Shown here in pieces: positions 28,180-36,087 of a stretch of DNA of 64,000 nucleotides. How positions within the stretch are numbered: the stretch's first letter is position 1; every line of letters starts with the position of its first letter. The translations under genes and the position numbers were made by a program. The DNA is from Candidatus Pantoea deserta (GTDB lineage: Bacteria; Pseudomonadota; Gammaproteobacteria; Enterobacterales; Enterobacteriaceae), in assembly GCF_003813865.1 (NCBI RefSeq), contig NZ_RMVG01000006.1:159789-223788 (forward strand). Reading direction: 5' to 3'. Below the pieces are notes generated by a model. It made no database searches. It worked only from the letters and a program-made list of their open reading frames with translations, and had not been told where the DNA came from.

Positions 28180-28544
28180 AAGGATCTATTCTCGCGCTGT
28201 GCAGCGTGCTGCTGGTGTCGCTGGCGCAGCTGATGCTGCGCCTGGCGATGCGGGAATTGCCGCCCGTCGCGGAATTGCTTCAGCATCTTCAGCCTTTGCT
28301 GCTGTTGGGGGCCGGACTCTGCGCCTATGCGTTATCCATGCTGTGCTGGATGCTGGCGCTACGTTATCTGCCGCTTAACCGGCTTTATCCGCTGCTGAGT
28401 TTGAGTTATGTGCTGGTGTGGCTGGCCGCCGTCTCGCTGCCCGTATTTGGCGAGCCATTCCGCTGGAGCAGCTTTGTCGGGGTGGTGCTGATTGTTACAG
28501 GGTTAGCGTGCGTATCGCTGCCGCAAAAGAAAGAAAAGGGCTAG
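28176..28544 (+). CDS. arnF: aminoarabinose-undecaprenol flippase subunit ArnF
   Basis: 122-residue EmrE-like four-helix protein (SLAQLMLRLAMRELP, LPLNRLYPLLSLSYVLVWLAAVSLPVFGEPF). The start is the GTG at 28176, which overlaps the arnE TGA (GTGA). A longer upstream frame is arnE read out of frame. Last gene of the arn operon. A GATAAGG/CCTTATC stem at 28583-28610 may mark its end, but has no T-tract. Confidence 0.94.
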   Translation: MKGSILALCSVLLVSLAQLMLRLAMRELPPVAELLQHLQPLLLLGAGLCAYALSMLCWMLALRYLPLNRLYPLLSLSYVLVWLAAVSLPVFGEPFRWSSFVGVVLIVTGLACVSLPQKKEKG

Positions 28545-28638
28545 CGCATCTGGGCAGGCGACCGGGCTGAGCAAGGTACCGGGATAAGGTGGTTATGCGC
28601 CTTCCTTATCTGGCACATCCGGCATAGTTTTTAACTGA

Positions 28639-28977
28639 CTAAATCACATCTGAACGATCCCCACGCGTTGTGGGGTGCGAGATAACGAGAAACTCCACCG
28701 CAGACTCAGTATCGTTCCTGGCCTGATGCTTTAAGCCTGGGGGGATTTCAATGCCTTGCTGTACGCCGATCTGATGCGCTTTTCCGTCCAGCTCCATGGT
28801 CAGAGCGCCATTGAGAACGAAAAAAAACTGCCTCGACACGGAATGGTAGTGCCGCTTTTCACAGGTGCCGGGCGGCATCTTTTCGTGAATAATCAGCATG
28901 TCCTGTCGATTCACCAGGTACCAGCCATCACACTTATCTCCCCACAGGTAATGCTCTGCGTTAGCCTTCGAAATCAT
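28639..28977 (-). CDS. cupin-domain protein
   Basis: 112-residue single-domain cupin. Motif 1 is in KRHYHSVSRQFFFVLNGALTMELDG (two His and a Gln), and motif 2 in GIEIPPGLKHQARNDTES (His). Small cupins may be isomerases, dioxygenases or ligand-binding proteins, so no reaction can be assigned. The ATG at 28977 is preferred over one 28 codons upstream, because the conserved part (SKANAEHYLWGDKCDGWYLV) begins just after it and AGG lies about 10 nt upstream. It lies on the same strand downstream of the aromatic-acid transporter, but a hairpin separates them. Confidence 0.75.
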   Translation of the reverse strand: MISKANAEHYLWGDKCDGWYLVNRQDMLIIHEKMPPGTCEKRHYHSVSRQFFFVLNGALTMELDGKAHQIGVQQGIEIPPGLKHQARNDTESAVEFLVISHPTTRGDRSDVI

Positions 28978-29107
28978 TGATACGTACCTGTTTCTTTCCG
29001 CGAATTTAAGACATGAGTTGTTATACTTCAGGATGTTATTAATTCGCAACGACTCCGGCAAATGCGCATGTCGGTTATGCAGCAGGGTGGCGTTATTGCA
29101 GGCGTAA

Positions 29108-29146
29108 GAGATAACAGGCCGCGCGCGTCTGTTGACCTGTTATCTC
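29108..29146 (-). terminator. 11-bp hairpin after the aromatic acid transporter
   Basis: GAGATAACAGG (29108-29118) pairs perfectly with CCTGTTATCTC (29136-29146). It lies 14 nt past the transporter stop on the minus strand. There is no T-tract, so termination is probable but not certain. Confidence 0.5.
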
Positions 29147-29159
29147 CGCCATCACCTTT

Positions 29160-30545
29160 CTACGCCTGGCGATTATTTAAGCTTTGCGACAGGGCAGGGA
29201 TCTCACTCAGCCCAGCGCCTTTGATTTTCATATCCAGCTGTACATTGCGATGTAAAACAATACTCACCGCAGCGAACAACGCAGGCAGCGCAAGAACAAA
29301 GAAGATAGCTGACTGCCCCGGAAAGGCGCCCATTAACACGCCGCCGAGCGATGAACTCAGGATCGCGCCGGTGCGGCCGATACCGTGCATCCAGCTCACG
29401 CCAGTGGCGCGAATTTCGGTCGGGTAGTAGGCGGGAGAATAGACCTGTAGGCCATTTTGCGCGCCGTTAATGCACATGCCCGTAATAAAGATAATGACGC
29501 CAAGCGCAACGCCGCTCAGGCCAGCCAGTCCCTGCGTAACAAGGCAGGCGCAACCGATAAAATAGACCACGCCGATCACCCACTTCGCCCGTAGTTTGTC
29601 CATCAGTGCGCCGACAATAATGCCGCCCACCGGACCGCCAAGCTGGAATAACCCGGCGATAATGGCGGCCTGTTCCAGTGAGATGCCCCCTGAACGCATA
29701 ATGGTGGGCAGCCAGCCGTTCAGCAGATAGATAACGAACAGGCCCATAAAATAGGTCAGCCACAGAATAATGGTGCCGCGCGCAAAGCCATGACGAAACA
29801 GTTCCGCAATGGTGCTTTTACGCTTTACGCCCGGAGAGTTAAGGATAAACGCATGTTCGGAGGTGAAATTCCCGCCCATGCGATTCAGCAGGGCGGCGAT
29901 CTGCGCGCGGGGCGCTTTGCGCACCACCAGATTAAGCGCCGATTCCGGCAGCAGCCAGCCTATAAGCGGCAGCATAAGCAGCGGCAGCGCTCCCCCGAAT
30001 ATCAGCACCGCGGGCCAGTGATAATGTGACAGCAATCCGGCAGCGATAAAGCCGCCCAGCCCGGAACCAATATTAAAGCCGCTGAACATCAGCGTGATCA
30101 TCACCCCTTTGCGCCGCTCAGGCATATATTCAGAGAGCAGCGTCACGCAGTTCGGCATCACCGCACCCAGCCCTAATCCGGCAATAAAGCGCATAAGCGC
30201 CATCTGCGTGGGGGAGCCTGCCCAGGCGCAGGTGAGACTGAAAGCGGAGAAGATAAGCACGGAGAGTAAAATTACGCGCTTGCGTCCATACCGGTCCGAC
30301 AATGGCCCGGCGATTAGCGCGCCTAACGCGACGCCAAACATGGCTGCGCCCAGAATCGGCCCCATGGCAGAACGGCTGATGCCCCAGTGATCAATCAACG
30401 CCGGTGCGATAAAGCCCATTACGGCTGCGTCATAACCGTCGAACATAATAATAATCAGGCACAGCACCAGCACGCGCCACTGGAAGGATGAAACGGGCCG
30501 CGCATCAATCCACGCTTTCACATTGATCAGGTTGTTTGCTGTCAT
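29160..30545 (-). CDS. galT: aromatic acid:H+ symporter (AAHS-family MFS), candidate gallate transporter
   Basis: 461 residues with 12 membrane spans. It carries the AAHS signatures: MFDGYDAAVMGFIAPAL (DGYD motif in helix 1), GPLSDRYGRKRVI between helices 2 and 3, and LSEYMPERRKG. The family includes PcaK, BenK, MhpT and the Pseudomonas gallate transporter GalT. It lies next to galBCD and a LysR gene, and its upstream region holds the same 25-bp site found before galB and the extradiol dioxygenase. Gallate or a related hydroxybenzoate is therefore the likely substrate. The symbol rests on context rather than on a tested substrate. Confidence 0.8.
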   Translation of the reverse strand: MTANNLINVKAWIDARPVSSFQWRVLVLCLIIIMFDGYDAAVMGFIAPALIDHWGISRSAMGPILGAAMFGVALGALIAGPLSDRYGRKRVILLSVLIFSAFSLTCAWAGSPTQMALMRFIAGLGLGAVMPNCVTLLSEYMPERRKGVMITLMFSGFNIGSGLGGFIAAGLLSHYHWPAVLIFGGALPLLMLPLIGWLLPESALNLVVRKAPRAQIAALLNRMGGNFTSEHAFILNSPGVKRKSTIAELFRHGFARGTIILWLTYFMGLFVIYLLNGWLPTIMRSGGISLEQAAIIAGLFQLGGPVGGIIVGALMDKLRAKWVIGVVYFIGCACLVTQGLAGLSGVALGVIIFITGMCINGAQNGLQVYSPAYYPTEIRATGVSWMHGIGRTGAILSSSLGGVLMGAFPGQSAIFFVLALPALFAAVSIVLHRNVQLDMKIKGAGLSEIPALSQSLNNRQA

Positions 30546-30663
30546 TGGGTACGCTCTCTTCTGTGCTGCATACGGCAGCTATCGTTGTGGTGAGAGGAAG
30601 GTCAGAATCAGCTAACACGTTATGCGCGGCGTTCGCGCCTGTCTGTTTAAAACGACTTTTAGC

Positions 30664-30688
30664 GGTATGAGTTACGTTTATATTGTGA
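30664..30688 (-). promoter_or_regulatory. LysR-type operator (T-N11-A), copy 1, upstream of the AAHS transporter
   Basis: Read on the minus strand, the core is TATAAACGTAACTCATA, preceded by TCACAA and followed by CC. It differs from the copy at 35964 at only two of 25 positions. It is about 120 nt upstream of the transporter start. Confidence 0.75.
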
Positions 30689-30712
30689 TGGGTTTAACAC
30701 AGGCAACAGCGG

Positions 30713-30754
30713 TAAAAACAAGCGTCAGATGCCAGCATCCGCCGGTTCTGACGC
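30713..30754 (-). terminator. terminator of the LysR gene
   Basis: GCGTCAG (30722-30728) and CTGACGC (30748-30754) form a stem. On the minus strand it is followed by TTGTTTTTACC. It separates the LysR gene from the transporter's own promoter site. Confidence 0.6.
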
Positions 30755-30785
30755 CTGGTAACGCAGGGTATTGTATGAATTTCGT

Positions 30786-32012
30786 TTAGGCCTTTTTCGC
30801 CATGATCTCATCAATGCATTTCAGCAGCGCGTTGGTGGCGGGTGAGTGCAGCGCGCCCTGACGGAACGTTAATCCAATTTCCCGGCGCGTATTCGGCAAA
30901 TTGAGCATGAGCGGTCTCAGGATGCTGGCTTTCAGTTCATATTCAAGCTGATGGGATGAGACTGCCGCCACCATATCAGAATGGAGCAGCACGCCCCGTA
31001 CGATAGCCAGATCGCCGCTTTCAACCACCGGCTGCGGCGCAGGCATGCCCAGCGCGCTAAAGGCGCGATCCAGCAAATAGCGGGCCGGGCTGTTTTCACG
31101 CGGCAGGATCCACTGGGTCTGCGCCAGATCGTCGGGCGTCAGCGGACGACCTGCCAGCGGATGCTGCGGTCGCGCCAGTAAAATTAACTCTTCATCAAAC
31201 AGCACCTGATTTTGAATATCCGGAACGGCGTCGTTGTGACGCAGCGCGCCGAGAATAAAATCGATGTCGCCGGCTCGCAGTTCGGAAACCAACGCGCTGA
31301 AAACGCTTTCGTTGGTGACCACCTTGACGCCTGGGTAGCGCGTAACCAGCTGCGTAATCGCCTGCGGCAGCAGGCTGCTGCGGCACAGCGGCAGGGCGCC
31401 GACGTGCACGGTGCCGGTCAGTATGCCTTGCTGCGCGGCAAGATCTTCCGGGATATGGCGGATTTCATTCAGCGCCCGGCTAATAAATGGCGCGATCTCT
31501 CGTCCGGCTGGCGTTGGCATCATGCCTTTCGGCGTGCGCTGAAAAAGCGCCAGGCCCGCTCCCTTTTCCAGCACTTTTAATGCCGCGCTGACAGCGGGCT
31601 GACTGATACCCAGCGAAACCGCCACGCTCTGCGTGTGGTGAAAACGACCCAGCGCGAGAAATATTTGCAACCGTCTCAGGTTAAACAGCCAGACAGGTTC
31701 CGCTTCTTCGCGCAGGCTGTCACGCTGCTTCAGCTTGTTAAGCAACACAGGGATATGATGCAGCTCCTGAATAGCCCGCTGCGCGCGCGGCAAGACACAT
31801 TTCCCCATCTCCGTCAGCAGCATGCCGGTTGAGTGCCGTTCAAACAGCGGCGTCGCTAAAGTGAGCTCGAGATCACGGATTGAGCGCGTGATGGCTGACT
31901 GCGTGCGAAACAATTTGTCTGCGGCATCGGAGACGGTGCCACGTTCCGCAATCATGCAAAACGCACGTATTTGCATGATTTTAATAAGATAGTCTTGTGG
32001 TTTTTTTTTCAT
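30786..32012 (-). CDS. LysR-family regulator with two tandem DNA-binding domains (candidate GalR)
   Basis: 408 residues instead of the usual 300 or so. Residues about 11-75 form one complete LysR winged helix (MIAERGTVSDAADKLFRTQSAITRSIRDLE ... LFERHSTGMLLTEMG). Residues about 108-170 form a second (FLALGRFHHTQSVAVSLGISQPAVSAALKVLE ... LFQRTPKGMMPTPAG). A single LysR effector domain follows. The ATG at 32012 lacks a strong ribosome site, but the first domain begins just after it. It is divergent from galBCD. The three T-N11-A sites of the cluster are its most likely targets, probably with gallate or a pathway intermediate as inducer. Confidence 0.88.
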   Translation of the reverse strand: MKKKPQDYLIKIMQIRAFCMIAERGTVSDAADKLFRTQSAITRSIRDLELTLATPLFERHSTGMLLTEMGKCVLPRAQRAIQELHHIPVLLNKLKQRDSLREEAEPVWLFNLRRLQIFLALGRFHHTQSVAVSLGISQPAVSAALKVLEKGAGLALFQRTPKGMMPTPAGREIAPFISRALNEIRHIPEDLAAQQGILTGTVHVGALPLCRSSLLPQAITQLVTRYPGVKVVTNESVFSALVSELRAGDIDFILGALRHNDAVPDIQNQVLFDEELILLARPQHPLAGRPLTPDDLAQTQWILPRENSPARYLLDRAFSALGMPAPQPVVESGDLAIVRGVLLHSDMVAAVSSHQLEYELKASILRPLMLNLPNTRREIGLTFRQGALHSPATNALLKCIDEIMAKKA

Positions 32013-32040
32013 TGCCGCAGTGAAAATTCTGGAGGGTGAA

Positions 32041-32065
32041 TCACAACATAAATAAAAATCATAGC
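32041..32065 (+). promoter_or_regulatory. LysR-type operator (T-N11-A), copy 2, between the LysR gene and galB
   Basis: The core is CATAAATAAAAATCATA, preceded by TCACAA and followed by GC. It lies 77 nt before galB and 29 nt before the divergent LysR start, in a position to control both. It matches the copy at 35964 at about 20 of 25 positions. Confidence 0.7.
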
Positions 32066-32141
32066 TCGCGCAATGAAAGGCATTATCCGTGCTCTGCATG
32101 CCATGTCAGGATGAAAAAAACAGCAAACGCAGGGTATAACG

Positions 32142-32879
32142 ATGGAAAAAATGGCGAAAAAAACCGGTTTAGTGGTCAGTGCGCATTCTGCTGATTTTGT
32201 CTGGCGCGCGGGCGGCGCGATTGCGCTGCATGCTTCACAGGGCTATGACGTCCACGTGGTTTGCCTTTCGTATGGCGAACGCGGCGAATCTGCAAAGCTG
32301 TGGCGTAAGGGCAACATGACAGAAAGCCTGGTGAAGCAGAAGCGACAAGAAGAAGCCGAAGCCGCAGCGGAAATTCTTGGCGCCAGTATTGAGTTTTTTG
32401 ACCTGGGCGATTATCCGCTGCGGGCGGATAAGGAGACGCTGTTCCGCCTGGCGGATGTGTTCCGCGCGATTCAACCCCACTTCGTCCTGACCCATTCGGT
32501 CATGGATCCTTATAACTACGATCACCCTCTGGCCGCTAACCTGACCCAGGAGGCGCGCATTATTGCGCAGGCTGAAGGCTATCGTCCGGGCGAACCCATT
32601 ATCGGCGCGCCGCCGGTCTACTGTTTTGAGCCGCATCAGCCTGAACAGTGCAACTGGAAACCTGACGTGCTGCTGGATATTACCTCGGTCTGGGACAAAA
32701 AATACGCCGCGATACAGTGCATGGCGGGACAGGAACACCTGTGGGAGTACTACACTCGCGTGGCCTTACAGCGCGGCGTGCAGGCAAAACGCAACGTCGG
32801 TATCGCCTCGCCGAAAGTTATCAGCCACGGCGAAGGCTATCAGAGCCTGTTCCCGCGCGTCACGGAGGATCTGTCATGA
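32142..32879 (+). CDS. galB: 4-oxalomesaconate hydratase GalB (PIG-L family)
   Basis: 245-residue PIG-L-type zinc hydrolase fold. In the known gallate pathway this fold serves as GalB, which hydrates 4-oxalomesaconate to 4-carboxy-4-hydroxy-2-oxoadipate (CHA). The usual AHPDDE metal motif is AHSADF here, followed by SYGERGES, then the metal His region SVMDPYNYDHPLAAN, as in GalB. It overlaps galC by 4 nt and begins a galBCD operon in the order expected for consecutive pathway steps. It is a confident assignment because galC and galD lie beside it. Confidence 0.88.
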   Translation: MEKMAKKTGLVVSAHSADFVWRAGGAIALHASQGYDVHVVCLSYGERGESAKLWRKGNMTESLVKQKRQEEAEAAAEILGASIEFFDLGDYPLRADKETLFRLADVFRAIQPHFVLTHSVMDPYNYDHPLAANLTQEARIIAQAEGYRPGEPIIGAPPVYCFEPHQPEQCNWKPDVLLDITSVWDKKYAAIQCMAGQEHLWEYYTRVALQRGVQAKRNVGIASPKVISHGEGYQSLFPRVTEDLS

Positions 32880-33598
32880 GTTTCGTTAATAAAAAAGGCA
32901 TTGTCGTTACCAACATTCAGCGCGCTGCGCCCGCTCTGGTGGCGGATTTTGCACGGTATGGCGTCGCGACCACGCATGAGGCGCAGGGACGAAGCGGCCT
33001 GCTGGATGTGCGGGTGCGTCCGATTCAGCAAAACCGGGCCATTGCCGGTAGCGCAATCACTGTCCTGGTCTCGCCTGGCGACAACTGGATGTTTCATGTG
33101 GCGGTCGAGCAGTGCCAGCCAGGCGACGTATTGCTGGTTGCGCCGACGTCTGACTGCCATGACGGTTTTTTTGGCGACCTGCTGGCGACGTCGTTAAAAG
33201 CGCGTGGAGTCGTCGCGCTGGTCGGGGACATTGGTATTCGCGACAGCCAGACGCTGCGCGAGATGGATTTCCCGGTCTGGTCACGCGCGATTTGGGCGCA
33301 GGGCACGGTCAAAGAGACGCTGGGTTCAGTAAACGTGCCCGTGATTTGCGCCGGGCAGCTGGTTAATCCGGGAGATGTCGTGGTTGCAGACGATGACGGC
33401 GTGGTGATCGTCCCGCGCGAGCAGGCTGCAACGGTGCATGACGCCGCGCAAAAGCGAGTCGATGCGGAAGAGGGCAAGCGCCAGCGCCTCGCCGCCGGCG
33501 AACTGGGACTGGATATTTACCAGATGCGGCCGACGTTAGCGGAAAAAGGGCTGCGCTATGTGAAGAGCCTTGACGAACTGAAGAACGTCCAGTCATGA
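32876..33598 (+). CDS. galC: 4-carboxy-4-hydroxy-2-oxoadipate aldolase GalC (HMG/CHA aldolase)
   Basis: 240-residue RraA-fold class II pyruvate aldolase. The sequence has D-X20-R-D (Asp in FFGDLLA and GIRD exactly 20 residues later), the variant of dedicated HMG/CHA aldolases such as the Pseudomonas putida enzyme. It splits CHA into pyruvate and oxaloacetate. The ATG at 32876 overlaps the galB stop and has GGAGG 8 nt upstream. The open frame further upstream is galB DNA. It overlaps galD by 4 nt. It differs from the RraA-like lyase at 772, which has the G-X20-R-D-X2-E form. Confidence 0.9.
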   Translation: MSFVNKKGIVVTNIQRAAPALVADFARYGVATTHEAQGRSGLLDVRVRPIQQNRAIAGSAITVLVSPGDNWMFHVAVEQCQPGDVLLVAPTSDCHDGFFGDLLATSLKARGVVALVGDIGIRDSQTLREMDFPVWSRAIWAQGTVKETLGSVNVPVICAGQLVNPGDVVVADDDGVVIVPREQAATVHDAAQKRVDAEEGKRQRLAAGELGLDIYQMRPTLAEKGLRYVKSLDELKNVQS

Positions 33599-34677
33599 AA
33601 CAGACCCTTATTCCTTGTGTAATGATGCGCGGCGGCACGTCAAAGGCCGCCTGTTTTCTGGCGGCTGACCTTCCTGCCGATGAATCTCTCCGCGACCGCG
33701 TTTTGCTTGCGGTGATGGGGTCGCCCGACGCCCGACAGATTGACGGCATCGGCGGCGCCGATCCGCTCACCAGTAAGGTCGCCATTATTTCTGCGTCAAC
33801 GCGCCCGGATGCGGATGTCGATTATCTGTTTGCTCAGGTGAATGTCGATAAAGCCGTGGTGGATTATGGACAAAACTGCGGCAACGTGCTGGCTGCGGTC
33901 GGGCCGTTCGCGATTGAAAAAGGGCTGGTGGCGGTTCAGGGCGCGATCACGCGGGTGCGCATTTTTATGGTGAACACCGGACAGATCGCTGAATCCGATG
34001 TCGCCACGCCTGACGGCGCGGTGGAGTATGAAGGTGATACGCAGATTGACGGGGTTCCCGGCTTTGCGGCTGAACAGGTGCTCAGTTTTCAGGATATTGC
34101 AGGATCAAGCTGCGGCGCATTGCTGCCGACCGGCAATGCCTGCGATCGTTTTGACGGCATTGACGTGACCTGCATCGACAACGGTATGCCCGTGGTGCTG
34201 ATCAGGGCGGCTGATCTGCAACGCAGCGGGCTGGAAACGCGCGAGCAGCTGGATAAGGACGAGGAGCTGAAATCGCGTCTGGAATCCATCCGACTGCAAG
34301 CGGGACCGCGGATGAACCTCGGCGATGTTACCCATCGCACCGTACCGAAAATGACCCTGATTGCCGCGCCTGTTCAGGGCGGCGCGTTGACCACCCGCAC
34401 CTTTATTCCTCACCGCTGCCATGCCTCGATTGGCGTGTTAGGCGCGGTCAGCGTGGCGACCGCCTGTCTCATTCCCGGCACCGTCACCGAAGGCGTGGCC
34501 AGCGTCAGCGATGCCCGCGCACAGCGGCTGGCAGTGGAGCATCCGACGGGACAGTTCAGCGTGATGCTGACGCGTGACGACACAGGCAACATAACTAACA
34601 GCGGCCTGATTCGCACCGCGCGCCTGCTGTTTGACGGCCGGGTTGCCGTGCCGGGATCGTTATGGTCAGGAGATTAA
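33595..34677 (+). CDS. galD: 4-oxalomesaconate tautomerase GalD (PrpF family)
   Basis: 360 residues of the PrpF/diaminopimelate-epimerase-like fold, the length of known GalD/FldA. The sequence shows CVMMRGGTSKAACF, GSPDARQIDGIGGADPLTSKVAI and DYGQNCGNVLAAVGPFA. It converts the keto form of 4-oxalomesaconate, made by ring cleavage of gallate, to the enol form used by GalB. It is coupled to galC, and the next gene starts 11 nt after its stop. Confidence 0.88.
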   Translation: MKQTLIPCVMMRGGTSKAACFLAADLPADESLRDRVLLAVMGSPDARQIDGIGGADPLTSKVAIISASTRPDADVDYLFAQVNVDKAVVDYGQNCGNVLAAVGPFAIEKGLVAVQGAITRVRIFMVNTGQIAESDVATPDGAVEYEGDTQIDGVPGFAAEQVLSFQDIAGSSCGALLPTGNACDRFDGIDVTCIDNGMPVVLIRAADLQRSGLETREQLDKDEELKSRLESIRLQAGPRMNLGDVTHRTVPKMTLIAAPVQGGALTTRTFIPHRCHASIGVLGAVSVATACLIPGTVTEGVASVSDARAQRLAVEHPTGQFSVMLTRDDTGNITNSGLIRTARLLFDGRVAVPGSLWSGD

Positions 34678-34688
34678 GGAGAAGAATA

Positions 34689-35573
34689 ATGCGCATTGCG
34701 ATTATAGGGTTTGGCGAGGCGGGACAGATTTTCGCACAGGACCTGAGAAAGGCCGCAGAGGTCAGTGTCTGGGACAAAAAGTTTACTGGCCCGCAGTCGA
34801 AACAGCTGGCTGGCGTGGCGGCCCAGTTCGACGTGCGGCCCGCCCGCTCGCTGGCTGACGCGCTGGACGGCGCGCATTTGGTGCTGTCTCTGGTCACCGC
34901 AGGTAATGCGCTTGATGTCGCGGCGCAGGCTGCGCCGCTGCTGCGCGCGGAACAGCGCTTTCTCGACTTTAACTCCGTTGCTCCTGATACCAAGCGCGCC
35001 GCTGCGCAGGCAGTTGCCGCAGGCGCAGGAGAGTATCTGGACGTGGCGGTTATGGCGCCGGTGCCGCCGGGACGTCTGGCCACGCCGTTGCTGACTGGCG
35101 GACATCATGCCAGTGATGTGGCGGATACGCTGAACGCACTCGGATGTAACGCCCGCGCAGCCAGCAAGCGCGTCGGTGATGTATCAGCCATTAAAATGTG
35201 CCGCAGCGTGATGATTAAAGGATTAGAGGCGCTAACTACGGAATGTCTCAGTGCCGCGCGGCGCTACGGGGTAGAAGAGGCGGTGCTGCGTTCGTTACAT
35301 GCCAGCTTTCCGTCACTGGGATGGGATAAGCAGCTGCCGCATTATCTGATCAGCCGCGTTGCGGAGCATGGCGTCAGGCGTGCCGAAGAGATGGGGGAAG
35401 TGGTCAAAACGCTACGGGACGTGGACGTGCCCGCGACCATGAGTCACGCGACGCAGCAGGTGCAGGCGGCGCTGCCGGCGCAGATGGCGAGGCTCGACGT
35501 GTGCTACAGCGAGCTGCTCCCTTTTGTCTGGCAGGATGCGCTGGACAGGTTGCAGTCCCAGGAAGAGCGCTAA
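34689..35573 (+). CDS. NAD(P)-dependent 6-phosphogluconate-dehydrogenase-like oxidoreductase (DUF1932)
   Basis: 294 residues. The N-terminal Rossmann domain (MRIAIIGFGEAGQIFAQDL) and C-terminal DUF1932 helical domain place it among beta-hydroxyacid dehydrogenase relatives. The catalytic-lysine region is SAIKMCRSVMIKGLEAL. GGAG lies 7 nt before the ATG. It is the last gene of the gal operon. The published gallate route needs no dehydrogenase, so it may oxidise a semialdehyde from another ring-cleavage substrate (for example protocatechuate or a methylated gallate) or act on a hydroxyacid by-product. The specific reaction cannot be told from sequence. Confidence 0.8.
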   Translation: MRIAIIGFGEAGQIFAQDLRKAAEVSVWDKKFTGPQSKQLAGVAAQFDVRPARSLADALDGAHLVLSLVTAGNALDVAAQAAPLLRAEQRFLDFNSVAPDTKRAAAQAVAAGAGEYLDVAVMAPVPPGRLATPLLTGGHHASDVADTLNALGCNARAASKRVGDVSAIKMCRSVMIKGLEALTTECLSAARRYGVEEAVLRSLHASFPSLGWDKQLPHYLISRVAEHGVRRAEEMGEVVKTLRDVDVPATMSHATQQVQAALPAQMARLDVCYSELLPFVWQDALDRLQSQEER

Positions 35574-36087
35574 CGCCGTCTCGCCGCTGGGACAAAGGAG
35601 CTGACTCTCTTTAGCGGCGCTGGTTTTTCAGCTAAAGGTGAGCGGAACCTTACAAAAAAACGCTGTTGCGCGTAATGCCCTGACGGGCAAGAGCGGCGCT
35701 CGCCCGCTTATTTCTCTCCGGAATGCTGATTTTCCTCCAGACCGTCGTCTGCGTTTTCCTCCTACCCGCGCAACGCCGCAAAAATTGCTTCCAGGTTACC
35801 GACGGGCGACGCGGGCAAGAACGGCCGCAGCGCGCCAGACATCTACAGCGTGCGGCCAGGGCGAGCCGAATGTAGCGCGGATTGCTGAGCTTACTTACCC
35901 ATGACCTTTCGCCGGAAAACTTTCTGACAGCGCCATATTCATGATTGCAGCCTGTTATCGCGGTCACAATATAAATGAAACTCATACCTTTTGTGGTAAA
36001 AGCTACTGATCGTCGGCATGAAAGCCAGATACCTTATTCCTTAATAACGAAGAGACATCTGTATCCTTACCCACGCTGGAGATTTTA
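35574..36087. other. intergenic region with dioxygenase promoter
   Basis: No gene seen. The first half is GC-rich, with a TTTAGC/GCTAAA stem at 35610-35636 that may end the gal operon. The second half carries the third LysR-type site (35964-35988) and AT-rich promoter-like DNA. Confidence 0.55.
35964..35988 (+). promoter_or_regulatory. LysR-type operator (T-N11-A), copy 3, upstream of the extradiol dioxygenase
   Basis: The core is TATAAATGAAACTCATA, with TCACAA before and CC after. TAT and ATA are separated by exactly 11 nt, and ATGA-AAC-TCAT lies inside as a second symmetry. It is about 100 nt before the dioxygenase ATG. Confidence 0.75.
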
